From Marichromatium bheemlicum (GTDB taxonomy: Bacteria; Pseudomonadota; Gammaproteobacteria; Chromatiales; Chromatiaceae), in the NCBI RefSeq assembly GCF_012276755.1, contig NZ_JAAXKX010000030.1, forward strand, positions 1-35,117: a DNA stretch of 35,117 nt, in the 5' to 3' direction. Position numbers and translations under genes: made by a program. Under the pieces are notes generated by a model. It was not told where the DNA came from and did not search any database. It was given only the letters and a program-made list of their open reading frames with translations. Positions 7,351-15,359 of the stretch are shown here, piece after piece (within the stretch, counting starts at the first letter, position 1; every line of letters starts with the position of its first letter).

Positions 7351-9137
7351 CGGTGAAGACAGCCAACGGTTTCAGCCTCGACGACTCGGGTCGGCGTGTG
7401 GTGGTCGATCCGGTCACCCGCATCGAGGGGCACATGCGTTGCGAGGTCAACCTCGACGACGACAACGTGATCCGCAACGCCGTCTCCACCGGCACCATGT
7501 GGCGCGGGCTGGAGGTGATCCTGCGTGGGCGCGACCCGCGCGACGCCTGGGCCTTTACCGAACGCATCTGCGGCGTCTGCACCGGGACCCATGCGCTGAC
7601 CTCGGTGCGCGCGGTGGAGGACGCGCTCGGCATCGCCATCCCCGAGAACGCCAACTCGATCCGCAACATCATGCAGTTGACGCTGCAGGTGCACGATCAC
7701 CTGGTGCACTTCTATCACCTGCACGCGCTCGATTGGGTCGACGTGGTCTCGGCGCTCGACGCCGATCCGCGCGAGACCTCGCGTCTGGCGCAGTCGATCT
7801 CGGCCTGGCCGCTGTCCTCGCCAGGGTATTTCCGCGACGTGCAGAACCGGGTCAAGCGCTTCGTCGAGTCCGGCCAGCTCGGTCCCTTCATGAATGGCTA
7901 CTGGGGCAATCCGGCCTACAAGCTGCCGCCCGAGGCGAATCTGCTGGCGCTCACCCACTATCTCGAGGCACTCGATTTCCAGAAGGAGATCGTCAAGATC
8001 CACACCGTCTACGGGGGCAAGAACCCGCACCCCAACTGGCTGGTCGGTGGCGTGCCTTGCGCGATCAACGTCGATGGGACCGGTGCGGTGGGCGCGGTCA
8101 ACATGGAGCGGCTGAACCTGATCTCCTCGATCATCGACCGCACCATCGAGTTCATCGACCAGGTCTATGTCCCCGACCTCATCGCTATCGCCGGTTTCTA
8201 CAAGGACTGGACCTATGGCGGTGGGTTGAGCAGCCAGGCGGTGCTCTCCTACGGCGACATCCCCGAGCACGCCAACGACGACTCGGCGGAGAACCAGCTG
8301 CTGCCGCGTGGGGCGATCATCAACGGTCGGCTCGACGAGATCCACGACGTCGACCTGCGCGACCCCGATGAGATCCAGGAGTTCGTCGATCACGCCTGGT
8401 TCAGCTATCCCGACGAGTCGCGCGGACTCCATCCCTGGGACGGCATCACCGAGCCCGACTTCACCCTCGGTCCCAACACCAAGGGAACGCGTACCCGCAT
8501 CGAGCAGATCGACGAGCGCGCCAAGTACAGCTGGATCAAGGCCCCGCGCTGGCGCGGGCACGCCATGGAGGTCGGGCCGCTGGCGCGTTGGACCATCGGC
8601 TATGCCCAGGGTATTGCCGAGTTCAAGGAGCCGATCGACAAGGTCCTGACCGATCTCGGGCTGCCCTTCGAGGCGCTGTTCTCGACCCTGGGGCGGACTG
8701 CCGCGCGCGGGCTCGAGGCCTCTTGGGCGGCGCACAAGCTGCGCCACTTCCAGGACAAGCTGATGGCCGCGATCGCCGCCGGCGACACCACCACCGCCAA
8801 CGTCGAGCGCTGGGAGCCCTCGACCTGGCCGAAGCGTGCCAAGGGCGTGGGGACCAGCGAGGCGCCGCGCGGCGCGCTGGGGCACTGGGTGGTGATCGGC
8901 TCGGGTAAGATCGAGAACTATCAGGCGGTGGTGCCGACGACCTGGAACGGCTCGCCACGCGATCCTGCCGGCAACATCGGCGCCTTCGAGGCGGCGTTGC
9001 TCAACACCCCGGTGGCGCGCGCCGACGAACCGTTGGAGATCCTGCGCACCCTGCACAGCTTTGATCCCTGTCTGGCCTGCTCGACCCATGTCATGGGGCC
9101 CGGCGGCGAGGAGCTGACCCGAGTCAAGGTCCGCTAG
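7347..9137 (+). CDS. hupL: Uptake [NiFe]-hydrogenase large subunit
   Basis: Carries the Ni-Fe(CN)2CO site that splits H2. The 596-residue length is normal. The N-terminal L1 motif [11 protein letters not shown] (about residues 72-82) and the C-terminal L2 motif [11 protein letters not shown] supply the four cysteine ligands. The 15 or so residues after the final His ([15 protein letters not shown]) are the tail expected to be removed by the HupD protease. [17 protein letters not shown] near residue 15 is the usual N-terminal signature. The start codon overlaps the hupS stop, implying coupled translation and equal stoichiometry. With HupS it would be co-exported through Tat on the HupS signal. 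No damaged or missing motif is visible. Confidence 0.95.
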   Translation: MTVKTANGFSLDDSGRRVVVDPVTRIEGHMRCEVNLDDDNVIRNAVSTGTMWRGLEVILRGRDPRDAWAFTERICGVCTGTHALTSVRAVEDALGIAIPENANSIRNIMQLTLQVHDHLVHFYHLHALDWVDVVSALDADPRETSRLAQSISAWPLSSPGYFRDVQNRVKRFVESGQLGPFMNGYWGNPAYKLPPEANLLALTHYLEALDFQKEIVKIHTVYGGKNPHPNWLVGGVPCAINVDGTGAVGAVNMERLNLISSIIDRTIEFIDQVYVPDLIAIAGFYKDWTYGGGLSSQAVLSYGDIPEHANDDSAENQLLPRGAIINGRLDEIHDVDLRDPDEIQEFVDHAWFSYPDESRGLHPWDGITEPDFTLGPNTKGTRTRIEQIDERAKYSWIKAPRWRGHAMEVGPLARWTIGYAQGIAEFKEPIDKVLTDLGLPFEALFSTLGRTAARGLEASWAAHKLRHFQDKLMAAIAAGDTTTANVERWEPSTWPKRAKGVGTSEAPRGALGHWVVIGSGKIENYQAVVPTTWNGSPRDPAGNIGAFEAALLNTPVARADEPLEILRTLHSFDPCLACSTHVMGPGGEELTRVKVR

Positions 9138-9168
9138 TGACACCGCAGACAACGCGGAGGCTGCAGCC

Positions 9169-9861
9169 ATGTTGCAAGATATCCCGACGGTCAGGCAGAC
9201 GGCGGTCTATGTCTATCAGGCCCCGGTGCGGGTATGGCACTGGGTCAACGCGCTCTCGATCCTGGTGCTCGCCGTCACCGGCTATCTGATCGGCGCGCCG
9301 CCACCGACCCTCTCGGGGGAGGCGAGCGATCATTACCTGATGGGGAACATCCGCTTCCTGCACTTCGCCGCGGCCTATGTGTTCGCCGTCGGTTTCCTGT
9401 TCAGGATCTACTGGGCGCTGGTCGGCAACACCTACTCGCGCCAGCTCTTCAGCCTGCCGTTCTGGCGCCGGCGCTTTTGGCGCGAGCTGGTGCACGAGCT
9501 GCGCTGGTACGCCTTCCTCGAGCGCGAGCCGTGCAAGTACATCGGCCACAATCCGCTGGCGCACCTGTTCATGGTCGCCATCATCACCGTCGGCGGGCTG
9601 GTGATGATCGTCACCGGCTTCGCCCTCTATGCTGAGCAGACCGGTCTCGGTTCCTGGCAGGACGAGCTGTTCGGCTGGGTCATCCCCTGGGTCGGGCAGA
9701 GTCAGGACGTGCGCATGTGGCACCACTGGGGGATGTGGGTGATCGTGGTGTTCGTGATGCTCCACGTCTATACCGCCATCCGCGAGGACATCATGTCGCG
9801 CCAGAGCCTGATCAGCACCATGATCAGCGGCTGGCGGATGTTCAAGGACGATCGACCGTGA
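9169..9861 (+). CDS. hupC: Ni/Fe-hydrogenase b-type cytochrome subunit
   Basis: Membrane dihaem cytochrome b that anchors HupSL and passes electrons to quinone. The 230 residues contain four hydrophobic segments: VWHWVNALSILVLAVTGYLIG (about 25-45), HFAAAYVFAVGFLFRIYWALV (about 64-85), a long segment beginning LAHLFMVAIITVGGLVMIV (about 128-155) and HHWGMWVIVVFVMLHVYTAI (about 184-205). Histidines at the ends of these segments are the family's haem ligands. GGAGG-like sequence (CGGAGG) lies about 9 nt before the ATG. It is 31 bp after hupL, in the usual SLC order of group 1 hydrogenases. Confidence 0.92.
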   Translation: MLQDIPTVRQTAVYVYQAPVRVWHWVNALSILVLAVTGYLIGAPPPTLSGEASDHYLMGNIRFLHFAAAYVFAVGFLFRIYWALVGNTYSRQLFSLPFWRRRFWRELVHELRWYAFLEREPCKYIGHNPLAHLFMVAIITVGGLVMIVTGFALYAEQTGLGSWQDELFGWVIPWVGQSQDVRMWHHWGMWVIVVFVMLHVYTAIREDIMSRQSLISTMISGWRMFKDDRP

Positions 9862-10502
9862 GCGCTGCCTCCGATTCTCCGCGCACCCTGCTGCTCGGCA
9901 TCGGCAACCTGCTCTGGGCCGACGAGGGCTTCGGCGTGCGGGTGGTCGAACACATCGCCCGGCACTACCGGTTCGGCCCCGAGGTGCGGCTGCTCGATGG
10001 TGGCACCCAGGGGATCTATCTGGTCGATCAGGTGCGCTGGGCCGAGCTGCTGGTGATCTTCGATGCGGTCGACTACGGGCTGGCGCCGGGCACGCTCGAG
10101 CTGGTCGAGGGCGAGGCGGTGCCGCGCTTTCTCGGCGCGCGCAAGATGAGCCTGCACCAGACCGGGTTCCAGGAGGTGCTGGCGCTCGCTGCGCTGCTCG
10201 GCGACCTGCCCGAGCGGATGTTGCTCGTCGGGGTGCAACCTGCAGAACTCGAGGACTTCGGCGGCAGTCTCACCCCTGGGGTGCGGGCGATGATCGAGCC
10301 GGCAGTGGCCGCCGCGCGCGACTGGCTCGCGCCCCATGGGGTCGCTTGGACGGCGCTGGCGCAGCCCTCGGAGCCGGGCGCGCTCGCCGACCTGCCACAC
10401 GGCGCGCTGGAGCTGGAGCGCTACGAGCGCGAGCGTCCGAGCGCCGAGCAGGCCTGTCGCAGCGGCGATGCGCGGGTGCTCGAACGGCTGCGGGAGGACT
10501 GA
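9858..10502 (+). CDS. hupD: Hydrogenase maturation protease
   Basis: Nickel-dependent endopeptidase that removes the C-terminal tail of HupL after metal insertion (HyaD/HupD, peptidase family M52). The GTG at 9858 overlaps the hupC stop (GTGA) and gives a 214-residue protein starting just ahead of the family signature TLLLGIGNLLWADEGFGV, whose Glu is one of the nickel-sensing ligands. The other ligands are the Asp in VIFDAVDYG and the His in MSLHQTGF. The remainder follows the family to about residue 160. The last 50 residues form a Glu/Arg-rich extension of unclear role. A longer upstream frame exists but would overlap hupC extensively. Confidence 0.92.
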   Translation: MSAASDSPRTLLLGIGNLLWADEGFGVRVVEHIARHYRFGPEVRLLDGGTQGIYLVDQVRWAELLVIFDAVDYGLAPGTLELVEGEAVPRFLGARKMSLHQTGFQEVLALAALLGDLPERMLLVGVQPAELEDFGGSLTPGVRAMIEPAVAAARDWLAPHGVAWTALAQPSEPGALADLPHGALELERYERERPSAEQACRSGDARVLERLRED

Positions 10503-10505
10503 GTC

Positions 10506-10805
10506 ATGTGCATCGGCGTACCGATGGAGGTGATCGAGAGCGGTCCGTGCTGGGCCTGGTGTGTCGATGGCGAGCGGCGCTTGCGGGTCGACATGCGTCT
10601 GGTCGGCGAGCAGCCACCGGGGACCTGGGTGCTGGTCTTTCTGGAGAGCGCGCGCGAGGTGATGGACGCCGGCGAGGCGCAGCGGGTGCGTGATGCGCTG
10701 CTGGCCGTGGAGCTGGCGCTCGCCGGCGAGTCGGTCGATCACCTGTTCGCCGACCTGATCGAGCGCGAACCCCAGCTCCCCGAGCACCTGCGCGCCAAGG
10801 ACTGA
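10506..10805 (+). CDS. hupF: Hydrogenase assembly chaperone, HypC/HupF family
   Basis: A 99-residue protein beginning MCIGVPMEV, the HypC-family signature whose Cys2 binds the Fe(CN)2CO unit and the large-subunit precursor. It is longer than housekeeping HypC (about 75-90 residues), with an acidic C-terminal helix, as in HupF. Position between hupD and hupH also fits HupF. In Rhizobium, HupF protects the large subunit during maturation in oxygen, which matches the oxygen-tolerance signature in HupS here. GGAGG lies 8 nt before the ATG and the gap to hupD is 3 bp. Confidence 0.88.
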   Translation: MCIGVPMEVIESGPCWAWCVDGERRLRVDMRLVGEQPPGTWVLVFLESAREVMDAGEAQRVRDALLAVELALAGESVDHLFADLIEREPQLPEHLRAKD

Positions 10806-10821
10806 GTCCCCGGAGACCCTG

Positions 10822-11643
10822 ATGCAACCGACCATCCCCCCGATCCTGCTGGGGCCGGGCAGCCAGGCCGACGAGGCCGATCTCGCCACCCCGATCGGCA
10901 CGCCCATGTCGGCGCTGATGCAGACCTATGCGCCGCCTGTCTCGATCGACTCGCCCGGTGGTGTCGCCGAGCAGGAGGCACTGCGCTGTCTCGACGGGCT
11001 GCGGGCGCTGCTCGAGCGTCCCGTGCCTCAGCGTCTGGTACTGGATTTCTCCAGTTCGGGTGCGCGCGCGCTGGTCGCCCAGGCACTCGGGCGGGGCGAG
11101 GTCGAGGTGGCCTGTGCCCATCGGCCCGAGTTCAGTGTCCGCGAGACCCGGCTGACCGGGGTCTGGTGGGTCGTCGATGCGCGGGGCGAGCGGTTGGAGG
11201 TGGCACCGATCCCGGCCTGCGTGTCACGGATCGCCGCCGCGATGGCCGCTGAGCGGCTGCGCGAGGTCGATGACTGGGGGGCTGCGCTGGGCGCGCGTGC
11301 GGTCTGCGCCGAGTTGAGCGCGGCGCACGATGGCTGGTGTCCGGGGGATGTCCCGTGGGTGATCAATCTCAGTCTCTCGCCGCGTGGCCCGGCCGACCCG
11401 CTGATGCTCGAACAGGTGCTCGGGCGTGGTCCGGTGGCGATCCTGTCGCGTGGTTACGGCAGCTGCCGGATCGAGTCGACGCGGCTGCGCCACTGCTGGT
11501 GGGTTGGCCATTTCAACCCCGAGGGCCGGGCGGTGCTCGAGACCCTGGAGCTTGCCGAGGTGCCGAGCGCCGCCTTGGCGACCGCGGAGGATATCGCCGA
11601 GGCGGCCCCCCGGCTGTACGAGATCATCGCCGCGCTGCGTTGA
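10822..11643 (+). CDS. hupH: Hydrogenase expression/formation protein HupH (HyaF-like)
   Basis: A 273-residue protein of the HupH/HyaF family, needed for maturation of the HupS/HupL pair; its exact biochemical role is not settled. The N terminus IPPILLGPGSQA is typical. Two related segments are seen, an internal repeat known in the family: RPVPQRLVLDFSSSGA with VRETRLTGVWWV (about 70-120), and GPVAILSRGYGSCRIESTRL followed by HCWWVGHFN (about 195-230). GGAG precedes the ATG by 6 nt. It is the last gene of the operon and is convergent with a PilZ-type gene only 6 bp away. HyaE/HupG, which usually sits before it, is absent. Confidence 0.85.
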   Translation: MQPTIPPILLGPGSQADEADLATPIGTPMSALMQTYAPPVSIDSPGGVAEQEALRCLDGLRALLERPVPQRLVLDFSSSGARALVAQALGRGEVEVACAHRPEFSVRETRLTGVWWVVDARGERLEVAPIPACVSRIAAAMAAERLREVDDWGAALGARAVCAELSAAHDGWCPGDVPWVINLSLSPRGPADPLMLEQVLGRGPVAILSRGYGSCRIESTRLRHCWWVGHFNPEGRAVLETLELAEVPSAALATAEDIAEAAPRLYEIIAALR

Positions 11644-11649
11644 TCGAGG

Positions 11650-12393
11650 TCAGCCGTGCGTGGCCAGCTGGCCGGCACAGGTACGGATCTGGTTACGGCC
11701 CAGCATCCCCTCGGGGAGGTCCCGAGCGAAGTTGCGGATGAAGCCGTGCAGGTCACTCAGCGAGTGCTCGAAACGCAGCTCGGCCTGCAGCAGTGGCGCC
11801 CACTCGTAGCCGGGTAACAGCAGCCGCTCCTGGCTAGCCACCCGGGCACGCAGCGCCAGTTCGCTCTGCATCTCGGTGTCGGCGATCATGATGCGGATGC
11901 TTTGATCGAGCCGATAGGGCGCGGTGGTGGTCACCATCAGCCCGCCGGCGGCGATCTGTCGCAACACGTCGCAGATGTCTGTGGGGTCGTTATAGACCAG
12001 CTCCAGCCGTTCGCTCAGCGGTAGTGCCATCTGCTGTCCACCATGGGCGGCAAGCTGAGCGAGCATCATCTCCAGGCGTTGTTCGCTCTTGGGCGGGATC
12101 CGGAAGAAGCGGGTGGCGACCAGCAGGCGCCCATCGGCGAGGGTCTCGCGGCGCACGATCTCAGCATCGGCGCAAAAGCTCGACCCGCGCTGCCAGGGGA
12201 AGATCAGGCGCAGGGTGTCGCTATCGGTCTCGAGCCGGTGCTCGGTGACGAAGCTCGCTCCACCCCAGGAAAGGTCGTGATTGAGGGCCTTGAAGGGCGT
12301 GGGTTGGTCCTCGAGGAGGACGTCGATCGGGATCTGGATCGGGATTCGCTGCTGAGTCCGTTGCTCCGGTCGGCGGAGTGTTTGCATCTGCAT
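11650..12393 (-). CDS. PilZ-domain protein (probable c-di-GMP receptor)
   Basis: A 247-residue soluble protein. The N-terminal half has the PilZ c-di-GMP signature: arginines in RTQQR near residue 11 followed by DLSWGGASF near residue 40. The second half contains DPTDICDVLRQIAAGGLMV (about 156-174), which looks like the core of a second, degenerate PilZ domain lacking the arginine motif. The ATG at 12393 is preferred over the upstream TTG because GGGAGAG lies 6 nt before it. The gene is convergent with hupH. The partner it regulates cannot be told from context, although a diguanylate cyclase lies at 26348-27388. Confidence 0.7.
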   Translation of the reverse strand: MQMQTLRRPEQRTQQRIPIQIPIDVLLEDQPTPFKALNHDLSWGGASFVTEHRLETDSDTLRLIFPWQRGSSFCADAEIVRRETLADGRLLVATRFFRIPPKSEQRLEMMLAQLAAHGGQQMALPLSERLELVYNDPTDICDVLRQIAAGGLMVTTTAPYRLDQSIRIMIADTEMQSELALRARVASQERLLLPGYEWAPLLQAELRFEHSLSDLHGFIRNFARDLPEGMLGRNQIRTCAGQLATHG

Positions 12394-12548
12394 GCCAGTC
12401 TCTCCCAAGGTCGTTGATCGTCGCGATACCTGTATCCATACGCGGCTGACAACTGCTCGGGATTCCTGTCCCGCAGCGAGCAGTGCTCCCTCGAATGCCA
12501 GCGGCGGGAGGGGGCGAGAGGAGGGACGAACCGGCCAGTGCCGGAAGG

Positions 12549-13583
12549 CTATTCGTCCGAGACCGAGACGTCTTCGCCAGCGGCGAGCAGGGCTGCCGTC
12601 TTGGCGTCGATGTAGTCGAAGGGGTCCGGGTGGTGCTGATAATGGCCTGCGCCGACGTATTCGAGCAGGCCGATGAAATGGTAACGATAGAGCATGCTGT
12701 CGATCCTTGCCCGCACCTCGCCCTGGTCGAAGAGCACCAGGGTGGGGCGATAGAGGATGTCGAGCTTGCGGGCGAAGGCGCGTGCGGTGGTCGCGGTGCC
12801 ATCGGGGGCGATGATCGGTGTCTCGGCGCCGGTGTCGAGCCGCACCAGGGTGAAGGCGGCGAGTGCCTCGCGGACTTCGGGAGCGGCGAGGTGACCGTCA
12901 TGGAGCGCGTCACAGGCGACACAGGCGTCATCCTCGAAGAGGATCGCCAGTGGCCCCTCGATCGCCGAGAGGTCTGCGACCTCGCGGATCTGCGGATGTG
13001 CGCGCAGCTGGTAGCGGTCGTGCTCACGGTGGCTGCGCAGATAGGCGGCTAGTGACTGCTCGGCATAGGCGTGCGTACTGACGTAGTCGAGGATGCGCTT
13101 GAAGTCCTCCGGGTTGCGATAGCCGCCGATCTTGACCACCGGGGTGTTGGTGGCATCGAGGAAGATCAGCGTGGGGGTCGCGTTGACCTCGTAGAACTCA
13201 GCCAGCCTCTTTTCCGGCAGGCGGGTCTCGGGGGTGATGGCGACCTCGCGATCGCCCTTGACGTTGAGCGCGATGACGTCGAAGTGGGCGCGGATGAAGT
13301 CGCGATACGGGGCGTGCTTGAAGTTCTCCTCGACCATCTTGTCGCAGTAGGGGCAGCCGTTCATCTCCATGAACAGGATCAGGTGGCGCCCAGCGGCACT
13401 GGCCTCGGCGACGTCCTCGGTGATCTCGAGGAAGCTCTCCTTGAACCACGTCGGGTGTTCGCTGGTCTTGACGCCGAGCAGTCGTCCGGGGGGCTCGGTG
13501 GCCTGCGCTTGGAGGGGCAGGAGCAGGCCGGCCAGGGTGAGGATCAGGGCACTGGCGAGGGGGGGGCTACCAATCGGTCGCAT
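12549..13583 (-). CDS. Secreted double-thioredoxin protein, SoxW-like
   Basis: A 344-residue protein with an N-terminal signal peptide (hydrophobic 9-27, likely cleavage after QAQA at 28). The first thioredoxin-like domain carries C77-P-Y-C80 and NATPTL with the cis-proline at 137. A second region has C221-V-A-C224 within ILFEDDACVAC and its own proline loop (YRPTL), so two redox-active folds appear fused. Periplasmic SoxW in sulfur oxidisers reduces Sox components; the first domain resembles it (FMEMNGCPYCDKM). The double architecture is longer than a plain SoxW. A generic disulfide reductase of the thioredoxin-like_2 family is the alternative. AGGA lies upstream of the ATG. Confidence 0.72.
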   Translation of the reverse strand: MRPIGSPPLASALILTLAGLLLPLQAQATEPPGRLLGVKTSEHPTWFKESFLEITEDVAEASAAGRHLILFMEMNGCPYCDKMVEENFKHAPYRDFIRAHFDVIALNVKGDREVAITPETRLPEKRLAEFYEVNATPTLIFLDATNTPVVKIGGYRNPEDFKRILDYVSTHAYAEQSLAAYLRSHREHDRYQLRAHPQIREVADLSAIEGPLAILFEDDACVACDALHDGHLAAPEVREALAAFTLVRLDTGAETPIIAPDGTATTARAFARKLDILYRPTLVLFDQGEVRARIDSMLYRYHFIGLLEYVGAGHYQHHPDPFDYIDAKTAALLAAGEDVSVSDE

Positions 13584-13674
13584 CGCCTATCTTCCTGAAT
13601 TGACTGCGATAGGGCGATGCTACACAGACTCGGTAAACGGGCGCCAGTGCGGTGGTGTGGCGGCCGTCACAGTT

Positions 13675-14358
13675 TCAGATCAACGGGCCGATCGCGGTGC
13701 CGAGAAGCAGCACCGCCGAGGCGGCGACCGTGATCAAGATGTTGTCGTCGATCGGACCGAATTCGTAGCGCTCGACCACGGTTGCCACCACCGCCGAGAT
13801 CAGCCCCCACACCGGGATCGCCGGGGTGGCCAGGGCGCCGATGGACCAGCCCATCGGTGCGCTCACCGCGAGCATCGCGATGTTGCCGATCGGGCTCTTG
13901 GAGCGGCGCCGGATCAAGGCATTGCGCACCACCCCGGTGACCCCGTCACCGAAGGCCATGTAGAGCGAGGGCAGGATCGCCAGCCAGGGGTTGTCGAGCA
14001 GCCACCACAGCAGCGATATCGACAGCGACCACATCAGCGCGAACTTGACGTCGTTGCGGTTCTCGGTGATCTGGAACCAATACAGCCGCCAGCCGCTGAC
14101 GTGGGCGAGGAATACTGCCAGGGTGAGCAGCAGACCGCTGACCAGTGGGAACCAGGGGTCGGAGAACACCAGCGGTACCATCAGCGAGCCGACGCCGCCG
14201 GCGAGCATGTGGACGATCTTGCGGGTGTAGTAGACGGCGCGGATCGGTTCCATGCCGCGTGCCACCATCCAGGCATAGGGCAGCCGGGTGGCCATGAGCA
14301 CGACGAGGATATAGAGGCCGAGGGCGATGGCCCAGAGCAGTTGAGTCGAGATGGACAT
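13675..14358 (-). CDS. Membrane phytol/dolichol kinase-like protein (CDP-DAG synthase fold family)
   Basis: A 227-residue protein, nearly all membrane-spanning (about 6-7 segments). RKIVHMLAGG (about residues 46-55), FGDGVTGVVR (about 137-146) and KSPIGNIAM match the signature blocks of the SEC59/VTE5 dolichol and phytol kinase family, which overlaps phosphatidate cytidylyltransferases. The likely reaction is CTP-dependent phosphorylation of a prenyl alcohol. In a phototroph, phytol salvage would make sense, but the substrate is not readable from sequence. The ATG at 14358 (MSISTQ) has TGAGGA upstream, whereas the longer frame runs into the znuA regulatory region. It is divergent from znuA. 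Confidence 0.62.
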   Translation of the reverse strand: MSISTQLLWAIALGLYILVVLMATRLPYAWMVARGMEPIRAVYYTRKIVHMLAGGVGSLMVPLVFSDPWFPLVSGLLLTLAVFLAHVSGWRLYWFQITENRNDVKFALMWSLSISLLWWLLDNPWLAILPSLYMAFGDGVTGVVRNALIRRRSKSPIGNIAMLAVSAPMGWSIGALATPAIPVWGLISAVVATVVERYEFGPIDDNILITVAASAVLLLGTAIGPLI

Positions 14359-14417
14359 GCGAGTCGGGTCCTCAGGGTGAGCGAATGGGGTGTAGCGCCC
14401 AGCTCGCTGGTACGGGC

Positions 14418-14440
14418 GATACAAAACGTTATATTGTATC
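14418..14440. promoter_or_regulatory. Zur-box-like palindrome in front of znuA
   Basis: GATACAA (14418-14424) and TTGTATC (14434-14440) are perfect 7-bp arms separated by 9 bp, an overall 23-bp AT-rich dyad in an otherwise GC-rich region. Size, half-site spacing and the GTTATATTGTATC right half fit a Fur/Zur-family operator. It sits 40 bp before the znuA ATG, and zur is the last gene of the same operon, so zinc-dependent autoregulation is expected. It may also affect the divergent gene ending at 13675. Confidence 0.75.
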
Positions 14441-14480
14441 TTTTCGTCACCCCGAATCCATCTCCACGAGGTCTATCCCC

Positions 14481-15359
14481 ATGTCCCTGATCACGCGCCT
14501 GTTGCCCCTGGCGCTGGTTACCGTGTCGTTGCCGGCACTGGCCGCCGAGCCGCTCGAGGTGTTCGTCAGCGTCGCCCCGCAGCAGACCTTTGTCGAGGCC
14601 ATCGGTGGCGAGCAGGTCGAGGTGCACACCCTGGTCGCGCCCGGTGAGAGCCCGCACCTGTTCGAGCCACGTCCGCGCCAGATCGCCGCGTTGGCCGAGG
14701 CAGACCTCTACGTGCGTATCGGTGCCCCCTTCGAGGAGGCATGGTTGGCGCGGTTGCGGACGGCCAATCCGGCGCTGCCGATCCTCGACGCCCGTAAGGG
14801 CATCGCGTTGCGCCAGCTCGCGACCGATGGTGATGCGCATCACGACCCTGGCCACGAACACCATCACGGCGAGATCGACACCCACATCTGGACCAGCCCG
14901 CCGCTGGTGCGGGTGATGGCCGGGCACCTGCGTGACGCGCTCGGCGCGCTCGCCCCGGCGCACGCCGAGCACTTCGCCGCCAATCACGACCGCTTCGTCG
15001 CCGAACTCGACGCCCTTGATGCCGAGATCCATGAGCGGCTCGATGGGCTCGCGCACCGTCGCTTCATGGTCTATCACCCCGCCTGGGGCTATTTCGCTGC
15101 GACCTACGGGCTCGAGCAGGTGGCCATCGAGCGCGCTGGCAAGGAGCCGGGCGCCCGCGCCCTGACCGCACTCATCGAGCAGGCGCGGCGCGAGGACGTG
15201 CGCCTGATCCTGGTGCAGCCCCAGCTCGATCCGCGCGCCGCCGAGCGCGTCGCCGCAGCCATCGGTGGCCGGGTCGAGGCGATCGATCCGCTTTCGCCGG
15301 ATTATTTCGTCACCCTGCGGCGTCTCGCCGCGTTGCTCGTCGCCGGGGCGGGGCGATGA
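14481..15359 (+). CDS. znuA: High-affinity zinc ABC transporter, periplasmic binding protein
   Basis: Captures Zn2+ in the periplasm for ZnuBC. The 292-residue precursor has a signal peptide (hydrophobic 7-20, AxA-type site ending at about 21-22). Cluster A-I metal-binding histidines are visible in GESPHLFEP (H59), DTHIW and YHPAWGYF, with a C-terminal Asp in LSPDYF. A short His/Asp-rich loop, DAHHDPGHEHHHGEID (about 117-132), lies between the first ligands as in zinc-specific members. The ATG at 14481 is chosen because it starts directly at the signal peptide and lies downstream of the Zur box. The frame can be read further upstream, but that would run through the operator. The stop overlaps the znuC start (ATGA). 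Confidence 0.93.
   Translation: MSLITRLLPLALVTVSLPALAAEPLEVFVSVAPQQTFVEAIGGEQVEVHTLVAPGESPHLFEPRPRQIAALAEADLYVRIGAPFEEAWLARLRTANPALPILDARKGIALRQLATDGDAHHDPGHEHHHGEIDTHIWTSPPLVRVMAGHLRDALGALAPAHAEHFAANHDRFVAELDALDAEIHERLDGLAHRRFMVYHPAWGYFAATYGLEQVAIERAGKEPGARALTALIEQARREDVRLILVQPQLDPRAAERVAAAIGGRVEAIDPLSPDYFVTLRRLAALLVAGAGR

Noticed and set aside
7179-9170. 663-codon minus-strand open frame opposite hupL
   Set aside because: It is a shadow of codon bias on the opposite strand of a clear hydrogenase gene; the translation is low-complexity Asp/Val/Arg-rich.
11662-11673. GGCCAGCTGGCC palindrome near the hupH/PilZ junction as terminator
   Set aside because: A 12-bp palindrome without a loop inside the PilZ coding sequence; it cannot form a useful hairpin.
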